Assembly (NCBI RefSeq): GCF_013041605.1
Contig: NZ_JABEQC010000004.1
Span: 124,001-188,000 of the forward strand
From: Vibrio plantisponsor
GTDB taxonomy: Bacteria > Pseudomonadota > Gammaproteobacteria > Enterobacterales > Vibrionaceae
DNA: 64,000 nucleotides
Reading direction: 5' to 3'
Numbering within the stretch: the first letter of the stretch is position 1; each line of letters begins with the position of its first letter. This document shows positions 9,397-16,342 of the stretch, piece by piece. Below the pieces are notes generated by a model. The model had not been told where the DNA came from. It saw only the letters and a program-made list of their open reading frames with translations, and searched no databases. A program made the position numbers and the translations under genes.

Positions 9397-10759
9397 ACAC
9401 TTTTCGTTAAGATACTCTCCGTTAAAACACCTTAGTATTAAAAACCGCTTACTGCTGGCTGCGATCCTTTGGCTGAGCGCCATGATACTAGCAGCCGGTT
9501 ATCTTATCCCTAGCATGGTAAAAGACTACTTAGTTGAAGATGCCCAAAGTCAGTTGCGACTTTCAATGGATGAACTCACCGCTAATTTGGAAGCAGATAG
9601 TAACGGCAGACTTAGTCTTAGCCGACGTCTTTCCGACCCCAGATTCAACCAACCCTACAGCGGTGTTTATTGGTCTATGACGATTGGTGAGAACAGTAGC
9701 GAAAACTCAATTCGCTCCAGATCACTCTGGGACAAAACATTAGTTAAAGAGCAACACGGGCACAAAACCCTTTATAAGGGAGCAAAAGACGAAAATTTAG
9801 TTGTTCTCACTCAAAGCATCTATTTGCCTGAGTATTCTCGTCCAATACAAATCATCGTTGGTATGGATGAGTCGCCAATTCAAGAGACTCTCAAACAAGT
9901 CATTGGTCAGCTTTGGATCATTCTTGCCCTGCTCTTTTCCGGCGTACTGATACTGATTAGCGCACAGATTTCTTGGTCGTTATGGCCGCTTGGAAAAATG
10001 CAAAAAGAACTCGCTTTGCTGCGCAAAGGTGAACAGTCCAGTCTCAATGAAAATTATCCAAAAGAAGTTTACCCGCTGGTAAAAGATCTCAACGCACTGC
10101 TGTTCCACTATCAAGAACTACTAGAGCGAGCACGTAATCATGCGGGAAATTTATCTCATGCTTTGAAAACTCCACTTTCCGTGCTTAAAAACGAAGTGGC
10201 AAAACTGAGTGATGAACAAAAGCAGGCATTGCAAGAACCTATCGAACAAATCCAGCAACACATTGATTACCATCTGGGTCGCGCGCGCATGGCAGGCGCT
10301 GCAAATATACTTGCAGTGAAAACCTTACCCAGCGAACGAGTGGATGCCATCTCAATGGCTTTTGATAAAGTTTATGCAGCGCGAGAAATCACCTTAGCCA
10401 ACGAGTTGGACTCCAATCTTTGTGTGGCGGTAGAACCGACAGACTTCGATGAAATGATCGGTAACTTGCTCGAAAACAGTTACAAATGGGCAAACTCACT
10501 CATACGGGTTTACAGCGTTGCTGAAGGTAAAGAGCGGATCAATATCTGTATTGAAGATGATGGTGCGGGTATCAGTGAAGAAGATATAGAGCATGCAATA
10601 AAGCGCGGAATTCGCTTAGATGAAACCGTACCGGGAACAGGTTTAGGACTCAATATTGTTAGCGAAATGGCACACAGCTACCGAGGGAAATTGACTCTCT
10701 CTCAAGGGCAATTAGGCGGCTTAAAAGCAACCTTAACGCTACCTGTACCAACCACGTGA
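9386..10759 (+). CDS. Sensor histidine kinase (PhoQ-like)
   Basis: A 457-residue inner-membrane kinase. A first transmembrane helix lies at about residues 22-42, a periplasmic sensor region at about 45-170, and a second helix at about 175-198. The H-box AGNLSHALKTPLSVLKNE contains the phosphorylated His258. The ATPase domain has the N-box IGNLLENSYKWA, the G1 box EDDGAGISEED, and the G2 motif GTGLGLNIV. It would phosphorylate the response regulator encoded just upstream. The start lies inside the regulator gene (11-base overlap), implying coupled translation. The signal sensed is unknown; the periplasmic PepSY partner may feed into it. Confidence 0.93.
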   Translation: MPNKHFSLRYSPLKHLSIKNRLLLAAILWLSAMILAAGYLIPSMVKDYLVEDAQSQLRLSMDELTANLEADSNGRLSLSRRLSDPRFNQPYSGVYWSMTIGENSSENSIRSRSLWDKTLVKEQHGHKTLYKGAKDENLVVLTQSIYLPEYSRPIQIIVGMDESPIQETLKQVIGQLWIILALLFSGVLILISAQISWSLWPLGKMQKELALLRKGEQSSLNENYPKEVYPLVKDLNALLFHYQELLERARNHAGNLSHALKTPLSVLKNEVAKLSDEQKQALQEPIEQIQQHIDYHLGRARMAGAANILAVKTLPSERVDAISMAFDKVYAAREITLANELDSNLCVAVEPTDFDEMIGNLLENSYKWANSLIRVYSVAEGKERINICIEDDGAGISEEDIEHAIKRGIRLDETVPGTGLGLNIVSEMAHSYRGKLTLSQGQLGGLKATLTLPVPTT

Positions 10760-10787
10760 TGAATCCTTGCACAATAAGGGATTCATC
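10758..10787 (+). terminator. Hairpin overlapping the sensor kinase stop codon
   Basis: GATGAATCC (10758-10766) pairs with GGATTCATC (10779-10787), beginning within the kinase stop codon. No U-run follows, so this may protect the 3' end of the mRNA or terminate weakly rather than act as a classic rho-independent terminator. Confidence 0.4.
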
Positions 10788-10820
10788 TGGATAAGATTCA
10801 CCTCAGTAGCGACTTTTTTA

Positions 10821-10849
10821 TTGCTACATCTCTGATTGAATGATAGTAT
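10821..10849 (+). promoter_or_regulatory. Candidate sigma-70 promoter for rplY
   Basis: TTGCTA (10821-10826) and TAGTAT (10844-10849) are separated by 17 bases. TG one base upstream of the -10 element makes an extended -10. The next bases are CCGCGC, a GC-rich discriminator of the sort found at stringently controlled ribosomal promoters. Transcription would start near 10856 and leave a leader of about 98 bases before rplY. Confidence 0.5.
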
Positions 10850-10859
10850 CCGCGCTCGT

Positions 10860-10918
10860 TTTGATAGACATACTTGATTTATCAAACGTTATTACAACAC
10901 AAGGTCGCATTGTGTTGT
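10860..10918 (+). promoter_or_regulatory. Structured 5' leader of rplY, candidate L25 autoregulatory element
   Basis: Two stem-loops lie between the predicted promoter and rplY. TTTGATA (10860-10866) pairs with TATCAAA (10880-10886). ACAACACAA (10894-10902) pairs perfectly with TTGTGTTGT (10910-10918) around a seven-base loop. The second ends 35 bases before the start codon. Ribosomal protein genes often use such leaders for feedback by the encoded protein; that this one binds L25 is inference. Confidence 0.45.
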
Positions 10919-10953
10919 GCATCCAATTTTTACTAATTTTGAGAGTAAATACT

Positions 10954-11232
10954 ATGAAATTTGAAGCAGTAGTACGTACTGAACTAGGTAAAGGTGCGAG
11001 CCGCCGCCTACGTCACGCTGGCCTATTCCCTGCTATCGTTTACGGTGGTGAGGCAGCGCCTGTATCAATCACTCTAAACCACGACGAAATCATTAACCAA
11101 ATGGACAAGCCTGAGTTCTACGAAGGTATCGTTCTAGTGATTGATGGTGCTGAAGTTAAGGTTAAGCCACAAGACGTACAACGTCACGTGTTTAAGCCAA
11201 AAGTTGAGCACATGGACTTCATCCGTATCTAA
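10954..11232 (+). CDS. rplY: 50S ribosomal protein L25 (short form)
   Basis: A 92-residue protein ([20 protein letters not shown] at the N-terminus) that binds the loop E region of 5S rRNA in the large ribosomal subunit. Length matches the short enterobacterial-type L25 rather than the longer CTC form with an extra C-terminal domain. The frame is open upstream, but the ATG at 10954 is the correct start by homology and is preceded by GAGAG. Codon use looks like that of a highly expressed gene. In E. coli rplY follows radD (yejH); here a PepSY two-component operon intervenes. Confidence 0.97.
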   Translation: MKFEAVVRTELGKGASRRLRHAGLFPAIVYGGEAAPVSITLNHDEIINQMDKPEFYEGIVLVIDGAEVKVKPQDVQRHVFKPKVEHMDFIRI

Positions 11233-11319
11233 TTCCCTACCAAGGAATTAGCTGGATAGAATCCACCTTTTGCATATATAAGATAAATCAGCCTTACCAT
11301 CTGATAAGTCTAAAAATTC

Positions 11320-11350
11320 GAAACCCCGATGCTACCAACATCGGGGTTTC
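11320..11350. terminator. Bidirectional rho-independent terminator between rplY and the LRR kinase
   Basis: A 12-base perfect stem, GAAACCCCGATG (11320-11331) with CATCGGGGTTTC (11339-11350), has a seven-base loop. The minus strand continues CGAATTTTTAG, T-rich. On the plus strand TTTT appears a few bases later. It lies between the convergent rplY and LRR-kinase genes. Confidence 0.78.
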
Positions 11351-11445
11351 ACCGTTTTAAAAGCCTCATCTTTCCATCAACCTAAAAAATGCTGATCAAA
11401 TCACAATGGGTTTGATTCAACCAGCTTGCTCATTGTTACTGATGG

Positions 11446-12768
11446 TCAAGCTAATGACTGGATAGAACGTAAAACGCTACATATGTTCTCGAATGTAGGT
11501 CGAGCCATGATTTCAGGCTCCAGACAATTCTCAACCAATGCATCTAATTTCTTTCGAACTTCTGCATCTAGCTCATCACAGCGAGCTATCAACTCTTCCA
11601 ACAAACATCCGAACGCTCTTGCCTCTAAACGCTGCAGCTTCGCCGCCTGATAAGATTCTTCTGCATCAAAAAAGGAAGCTGCACCATAATCACTTAGCAG
11701 AGCCTCGCCCGATGGCGTTGTCAGTATGTTATGAGCATACAAATCACCATGCATTACACCTTGTTGATGAAGATGATTTACAGCGTCTGCAATAGCGCCT
11801 ACAACTTTAAACAACGCTGAAGAGGAAAACTGCTTGTCTGAGGAATAAACATCACGTGTACAAGATTCAAGACTTGGCGGCTGAGCCAAGTTATTAAACT
11901 CATCAGGGATAAGTTCCATTACAAGGCCATCTGTACCGGAAGGATGATGCTGAATACGTCCAAGAGTCTGCGTTAAAGCATAATGTTGGCCAGCTTTCAT
12001 GGTTGTGGCCATCTCGCACATTGGCAAACCGTCACTTGTCATTGCACCTTTAAACAGTTTAACGGCAACCGGATGGCTCACCTCTTCACGTGACAAACTA
12101 GCACGATAGATCAAGCCTGATGCACCTTCGCCGAGCAACTCATTCATATCTAGATGATGCCAATTAATGCCCGTCATCGAGTTTTCTAAAGCTTGTTTTT
12201 CCAAACGCTCTGAAAAAGGATTTCCGGCATAAGCTAGCCAAGCTAACTTGGGCAAAGTGAATATCCACTCAGGCAGAACTTCAAGCTGGTTCGCTGACAT
12301 GCGGATCAATTCCAAACGATGGCAGAGAGCCAAAGATTCAGGCAACGAGGAAAGCTGGTTTCCCGCTAACATCAGTTTCTGCAGCCTAGAACATTGCCCA
12401 ATATTGTCAGGCAGGGATTGAACACGATTATCTGTCAAAATAAGCCAACGCAACTGAACGGGTAAAGAGGCGGCGGGTACATCTGTAATCTGATTGGATT
12501 TAAAGCCCACCATACTTAGTGAGTTGCATCGTCCTAGTACTTCGGGTAATTGTGTAAATTGATTCTGTGAACAAAAAATAACTTTGAGATTGGTGAGTTG
12601 TTCCAGATCATCTGGAAGTGACGAGAGTTGATTTCCCGTCAGGTCAAGAATCTCTAACGTATCCGACAAAGAGAAAATTTCGCGAGGAAACTCAGTTAAA
12701 CCGCAGGATAGCTTCAGTCGACGAAGGCCTTGTAACTCTCCAGAGCGTAATTGTTCAAGTGTATGCAT
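11446..12768 (-). CDS. Leucine-rich repeat protein with C-terminal protein-kinase domain
   Basis: A 440-residue predicted cytoplasmic protein. Residues about 10-195 hold seven or so leucine-rich repeats of about 23 residues (LEILDLTGNQLSSLPDDL and similar). From about residue 205 there is a eukaryotic-like kinase fold: glycine-rich loop GEGASG (213-218), VKLFKG with Lys237, catalytic loop HGDLYAHN with Asp342 and Asn347, and DYG with Asp360 in place of DFG. The key residues suggest an active Ser/Thr or small-molecule kinase. A TTG at 12783 is possible, but the ATG at 12768 is preferred. No partner gene is adjacent. Function is unknown; the repeats suggest protein recognition. Confidence 0.85.
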   Translation of the reverse strand: MHTLEQLRSGELQGLRRLKLSCGLTEFPREIFSLSDTLEILDLTGNQLSSLPDDLEQLTNLKVIFCSQNQFTQLPEVLGRCNSLSMVGFKSNQITDVPAASLPVQLRWLILTDNRVQSLPDNIGQCSRLQKLMLAGNQLSSLPESLALCHRLELIRMSANQLEVLPEWIFTLPKLAWLAYAGNPFSERLEKQALENSMTGINWHHLDMNELLGEGASGLIYRASLSREEVSHPVAVKLFKGAMTSDGLPMCEMATTMKAGQHYALTQTLGRIQHHPSGTDGLVMELIPDEFNNLAQPPSLESCTRDVYSSDKQFSSSALFKVVGAIADAVNHLHQQGVMHGDLYAHNILTTPSGEALLSDYGAASFFDAEESYQAAKLQRLEARAFGCLLEELIARCDELDAEVRKKLDALVENCLEPEIMARPTFENICSVLRSIQSLA

Positions 12769-12952
12769 TATCAACCCAATCAAATAGAAACACTCAGTAG
12801 CGGCGTCCCTAAATTCAAAAAAAGGCTGGATTATAACTTAATAGCTTTGGTTACGTAACACGAAGCGAGCCATCGTAGAAAGCAAGAACAATAGAGTGAC
12901 TTTATAGCCATCTAGCCTCCATCAGACAGCGGTTCCACTATTTTTTCGCAGG

Positions 12953-13138
12953 CTAATACCTTCCCATACCGTGAAATATCCCTCCGAACACAGCCATTAG
13001 AACTGAAAAAATCAAACTCAAAATAATGAAGGCTGGAATTGAAGCGATGGCAAACTTCACCATAAAAATCACCATAGACATGAATGGCATTTTAATATCG
13101 ACAACCGTCACTTCCTGTTTACCGTTTTCTTGAGACAT
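12953..13138 (-). CDS. Small membrane protein, unknown function
   Basis: A 61-residue protein with a short polar N-terminus (MSQENGKQEVTVVD) and one long or two short hydrophobic segments covering about residues 18-53, ending HGMGRY. A good Shine-Dalgarno sequence (AAGGAA) lies at proper spacing before the ATG at 13138, which argues that the gene is real. I do not recognise a characterised family. A perfect 14-base palindrome 30 bases upstream of the start could be an operator. It is likely an inner-membrane protein of unknown role. Confidence 0.6.
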   Translation of the reverse strand: MSQENGKQEVTVVDIKMPFMSMVIFMVKFAIASIPAFIILSLIFSVLMAVFGGIFHGMGRY

Positions 13139-13168
13139 AGCACTTTCCTTGCAATTAAAAATCAGTGG

Positions 13169-13182
13169 TTACGTTAACGTAA
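13169..13182. promoter_or_regulatory. Perfect palindrome TTACGTTAACGTAA upstream of the small membrane protein gene
   Basis: The 14-base self-complementary sequence TTACGTTAACGTAA lies in the intergenic region between the divergent small membrane protein gene and the CWC protein gene. The shape suits a dimeric repressor or activator. The cognate regulator is not identifiable from this window. Confidence 0.4.
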
Positions 13183-13351
13183 TCAGTTTAGTAGTTCTTT
13201 GATATAACTACGATTTTCATTTCAACAAGTGGCCTATCTAAAATCAATCAGCCACATACACTCTCAGCTAAGTTAATCATGCTTTTTTCTTAAGCTCAGT
13301 GTATAACTCTCTATACATGTAAAAGGTAAGTATTACTGAGAGACCTGAGTC

Positions 13352-13582
13352 GTGAAAATAACCGAATTAAAACCCGATCCCCTTGTTTGCCCTTTGTGTG
13401 GAAAACCCAACGCCTGTATAAACTTAGGCGCACTAGATATCAAGAAATCCTGTTGGTGTAACGACCCAACGATCACCTTTCCCGAAGAGTTGCTTTCACA
13501 AATCCCACCTGAAATGAGACGAAAAGCCTGCGTGTGCAAAACTTGTGTCTTGAACTTTCATGCCTCACAAAAATCACTATAG
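13352..13582 (+). CDS. Cysteine-rich CWC family protein
   Basis: A 76-residue cytoplasmic protein with the spacing seen in the Cys_rich_CWC family: CPLCGKPNAC near residues 13-22, CWC in the middle, and CVCKTC toward the C-terminus. The cysteines probably bind zinc or another metal; no function is established for the family. The start is GTG at 13352. No in-frame ATG lies further upstream within a plausible distance, and GAG-rich sequence precedes it. It appears monocistronic; the amidoligase cassette begins about 360 bases downstream. Confidence 0.8.
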   Translation: MKITELKPDPLVCPLCGKPNACINLGALDIKKSCWCNDPTITFPEELLSQIPPEMRRKACVCKTCVLNFHASQKSL

Positions 13583-13940
13583 CCCTTTTCTTTTTCCCTT
13601 AAAAAACAATCTATTTTAGTCAATGTTAATTTATCACCTATGCTTATCTACTGAAGTGTCACGTTGTTAAAAAGCGCGCACTTGTCTGTTTTCAATTTGG
13701 AATAGCGACTTTAACGTTACACCTGTTTTCCAAGACGTTTGTCACCACTCATCGCTCTGGCTTATTCCTTGCTTAGACAACTATATACCGAGCCACACAA
13801 CTAGGTTCAGGTATAGAAGTAGTTAACTTCAACTAAGCCTTAACAGGAAGTTAAAAGGCAACCACCTCTGATTCGGCACACCATAACTGGCAGTACTGAT
13901 CACGTGTTCACTGTTGGTTGCCATAAAGGACGGAACTCCC
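13583..13940 (+). promoter_or_regulatory. Long structured leader/promoter region of the amidoligase cassette
   Basis: This 358-base region has no supported gene. TATATA at 13782-13787 could be a -10 element, with no strong -35 element. TTAACTTC (13823-13830) pairs with GAAGTTAA (13847-13854). GGCAACCA (13857-13864) pairs with TGGTTGCC (13915-13922), enclosing about 50 bases. The second stem closes just before the AAGGA ribosome-binding site (13926-13930) of the first cassette gene, so it could influence translation. Confidence 0.45.
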
Positions 13941-15395
13941 ATGGATAAATTAACTAAAAACTACAACTCCGAATTGTTCTTTGATGAACTCATTGATAGC
14001 CAAGGTAAACCTCGTCAATCGGCTTCGCAACTACTGACCTATTTAGAATCATTGCCTGCTGAAGAGCTTGAAAAACGTCGGCTTACAGCTGAGACCACCA
14101 TTCAGGAAATGGGGATCAGTTTTACGGTTTACACCGAAGAGGGAAATATTGACCGAGCTTGGCCCTTCGACATTATACCTCGCACTATTGATGCCAAAGA
14201 CTGGCAGGTCGCTGAGAAAGGGTTAAAGCAAAGACTTACCGCTCTCAACCGCTTTATTGATGACCTTTATCACGATCAAAAGTGCATTAAAGACGGCATT
14301 ATTCCCAAGCATATTATTGAAGAATCGAAAAACTTCCGACCTGAGTGCATCGGAGTGTCGCCCGCTTTTGGTGTGTGGGCACACATTTGTGGCACCGATT
14401 TGGTGCGTGCCGACGATGGTCAGTTCTATGTGCTTGAAGATAACCTGCGTGTTCCTTCAGGTGTATCGTATATGCTCGAAAACCGTGCAATCACCAAACG
14501 AGTTCTTCCTGAGTTATTTGAAAACGACGATATTCTTCCTGTCGACTCATACACGTCAAGACTGTTTGATATGTTGGCAGCCCTTTCACCACGTGCAATT
14601 GAGCATCCAGAAATTGTCGTTCTGACACCGGGTATCTATAACTCAGCTTATTTCGAACACGCGTTCTTAGCTCAGCAAATGGGTGTAGAACTGGTTGAAG
14701 GTGGCGATTTATATGTCGATACCGACGACTGTGTTTATATGAAAACCATCTACGGACCAGAACGCGTTGACGTTATCTACCGTCGTATTGATGACTGGTT
14801 TATTGACCCTGAAGTGTTCCATCCTGATTCTATGCTTGGCGTTCCCGGATTAATGCGCGCTTGGAAAGCGGGTAACGTGGCTTTGGCTAACGCGCCAGGC
14901 GCTGGCGTTGCCGATGACAAAGTGGTTTACGCCTATGTGCCCGATCTGATTCGTTATTATCTGGATGAGGAACCAATTCTACCGAACGTAGAAACTTTCT
15001 TGTGCGAAGATGAAGAACAGCGTGCTTACGTGTTAGCTAACTTAGATAAGCTAGTAGTAAAACCAGCCAACGAATCCGGCGGTTACGGTATGCTTGTTGG
15101 TCCTCACTCTACAGAAGAAGAGCGAGTTCTTTTTGCAGACTTAATACAAAAGAACCCACGAAACTATATAGCGCAACCAACCCTGAAACTCTCCACGGCG
15201 CCGACCTTGGTTGACACCAACTGTATCGAACCTCGTCATTTGGATTTGCGTCCATTCATTTTGCAAAGCAACAAAATCTATGTCACCACAGGCGGACTTA
15301 CTCGCGTTGCATTGAAGAAAGGATCCCTTGTCGTTAACTCGTCACAAGGCGGTGGTAGTAAAGACACATGGATTGTTAAGTCAAAAGGAGAGTAA
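13941..15395 (+). CDS. Circularly permuted type 2 ATP-grasp protein (first copy)
   Basis: A 484-residue ATP-grasp amidoligase of the circularly permuted group (older names DUF404/DUF407). Visible family stretches are FTVYTEEGNIDRAWPFDIIP, ENRAITKRVLPELF, VVLTPGIYNSAYFEHAFLA, VEGGDLYVDTDD, and the ATP-binding VVKPANESGGYGMLVG near residue 375. Such enzymes are predicted to join a carboxylate to an amine with ATP, perhaps making a peptide tag or small peptide. I start at ATG 13941, not the upstream TTG, since AAGGA precedes it. It is followed after two bases by the alpha-E gene and begins a five-gene cluster. Confidence 0.9.
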   Translation: MDKLTKNYNSELFFDELIDSQGKPRQSASQLLTYLESLPAEELEKRRLTAETTIQEMGISFTVYTEEGNIDRAWPFDIIPRTIDAKDWQVAEKGLKQRLTALNRFIDDLYHDQKCIKDGIIPKHIIEESKNFRPECIGVSPAFGVWAHICGTDLVRADDGQFYVLEDNLRVPSGVSYMLENRAITKRVLPELFENDDILPVDSYTSRLFDMLAALSPRAIEHPEIVVLTPGIYNSAYFEHAFLAQQMGVELVEGGDLYVDTDDCVYMKTIYGPERVDVIYRRIDDWFIDPEVFHPDSMLGVPGLMRAWKAGNVALANAPGAGVADDKVVYAYVPDLIRYYLDEEPILPNVETFLCEDEEQRAYVLANLDKLVVKPANESGGYGMLVGPHSTEEERVLFADLIQKNPRNYIAQPTLKLSTAPTLVDTNCIEPRHLDLRPFILQSNKIYVTTGGLTRVALKKGSLVVNSSQGGGSKDTWIVKSKGE

Positions 15396-15397
15396 CA

Positions 15398-16342
15398 ATG
15401 TTATCAAGAGTTGCTGAGCGCCTTTACTGGAGTGCGCGTTATTTGGAGCGAGTCGAGAACATTGCTCGCCTATTAAATGTTTACGATGAACTGCTGTATG
15501 ACTTACCAAGAGACATTCGAATTTCTTGGTACAACCTTATCGAGATCAACGGCAGCGTTATTGATTACACCAGCAAATACAAAGATCACGGCGAACGTAA
15601 CGTGGTGAAGTATTTGCTTTCTGACATGGATAACCCAAGCTCCCTACTTGCCTCGCTCAATATGGTGCGCGAAAACATTCGTACCTCTCGTGATGTAGTA
15701 CCAGAGGAGATGTGGGAGCAGATCAACGAGCTAAACATCTACGCTAAAAAACACATTCAGCTAGGCATCAACCGCTCTGATCGCCACGTCTACCTGAACG
15801 ACATCATTGAAGGTTGCCAAAAAGTGATTGGGCTTCTTGCTAACGCGATGCGTCGCGACGCAGGCTGGAGCTTTATTATCTTAGGTCGCTACTTAGAGCG
15901 CGCGGATATGAATACGCGCATTTTGGACTCTGCTGTGTCGATCATGAACCAATCAAGTGAAGAAGAGCGTCTTCATCTTGAGCAAGTTTTGTGGTCAAAA
16001 GTTCTCAAATCTCAGAGTGCCTATCTCAACTATCGCAGAACGATGCGTGCATCGGTCACTGGCGAAGATGCAGCGACTTTCTTGCTGATGGATGAGTTCT
16101 TCCCTCGCTCGCAAACATTTTGCTTAACGCAAATCAAAATAGCCGCCGAAGCGCTACCAAGTGCGGAAGAAGTGGTTGTTGAAGTTAATCGTCTACTGCA
16201 AAACACCAAAGGTGTCGACAGCGCAAAAGAGCTTAATATCGAATTCAGTAACTATCTCAATGACGTCCAGTTAGCCATTATCGATCTGCATAGCCAGATC
16301 CGAGAGACTTGGTTTCACTTCCGCCACGGAGAAGCTGCATGA
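15398..16342 (+). CDS. Alpha-E domain protein (DUF403)
   Basis: A 314-residue, mostly helical protein of the alpha-E family. The N-terminus LSRVAERLYWSARYLERVENIARLLNV splits into the family markers SRVAERLYWSARYLERVE and IARLLN. A second copy of the pattern is FIILGRYLERADMNTRILD near residue 165. Alpha-E proteins nearly always occur beside or fused to circularly permuted ATP-grasp enzymes and transglutaminases. Their role is unknown and may be scaffold or substrate binding. The gene starts two bases after the ATP-grasp stop, with GGAG in the preceding coding end, and overlaps the transglutaminase start by four bases. Confidence 0.9.
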   Translation: MLSRVAERLYWSARYLERVENIARLLNVYDELLYDLPRDIRISWYNLIEINGSVIDYTSKYKDHGERNVVKYLLSDMDNPSSLLASLNMVRENIRTSRDVVPEEMWEQINELNIYAKKHIQLGINRSDRHVYLNDIIEGCQKVIGLLANAMRRDAGWSFIILGRYLERADMNTRILDSAVSIMNQSSEEERLHLEQVLWSKVLKSQSAYLNYRRTMRASVTGEDAATFLLMDEFFPRSQTFCLTQIKIAAEALPSAEEVVVEVNRLLQNTKGVDSAKELNIEFSNYLNDVQLAIIDLHSQIRETWFHFRHGEAA

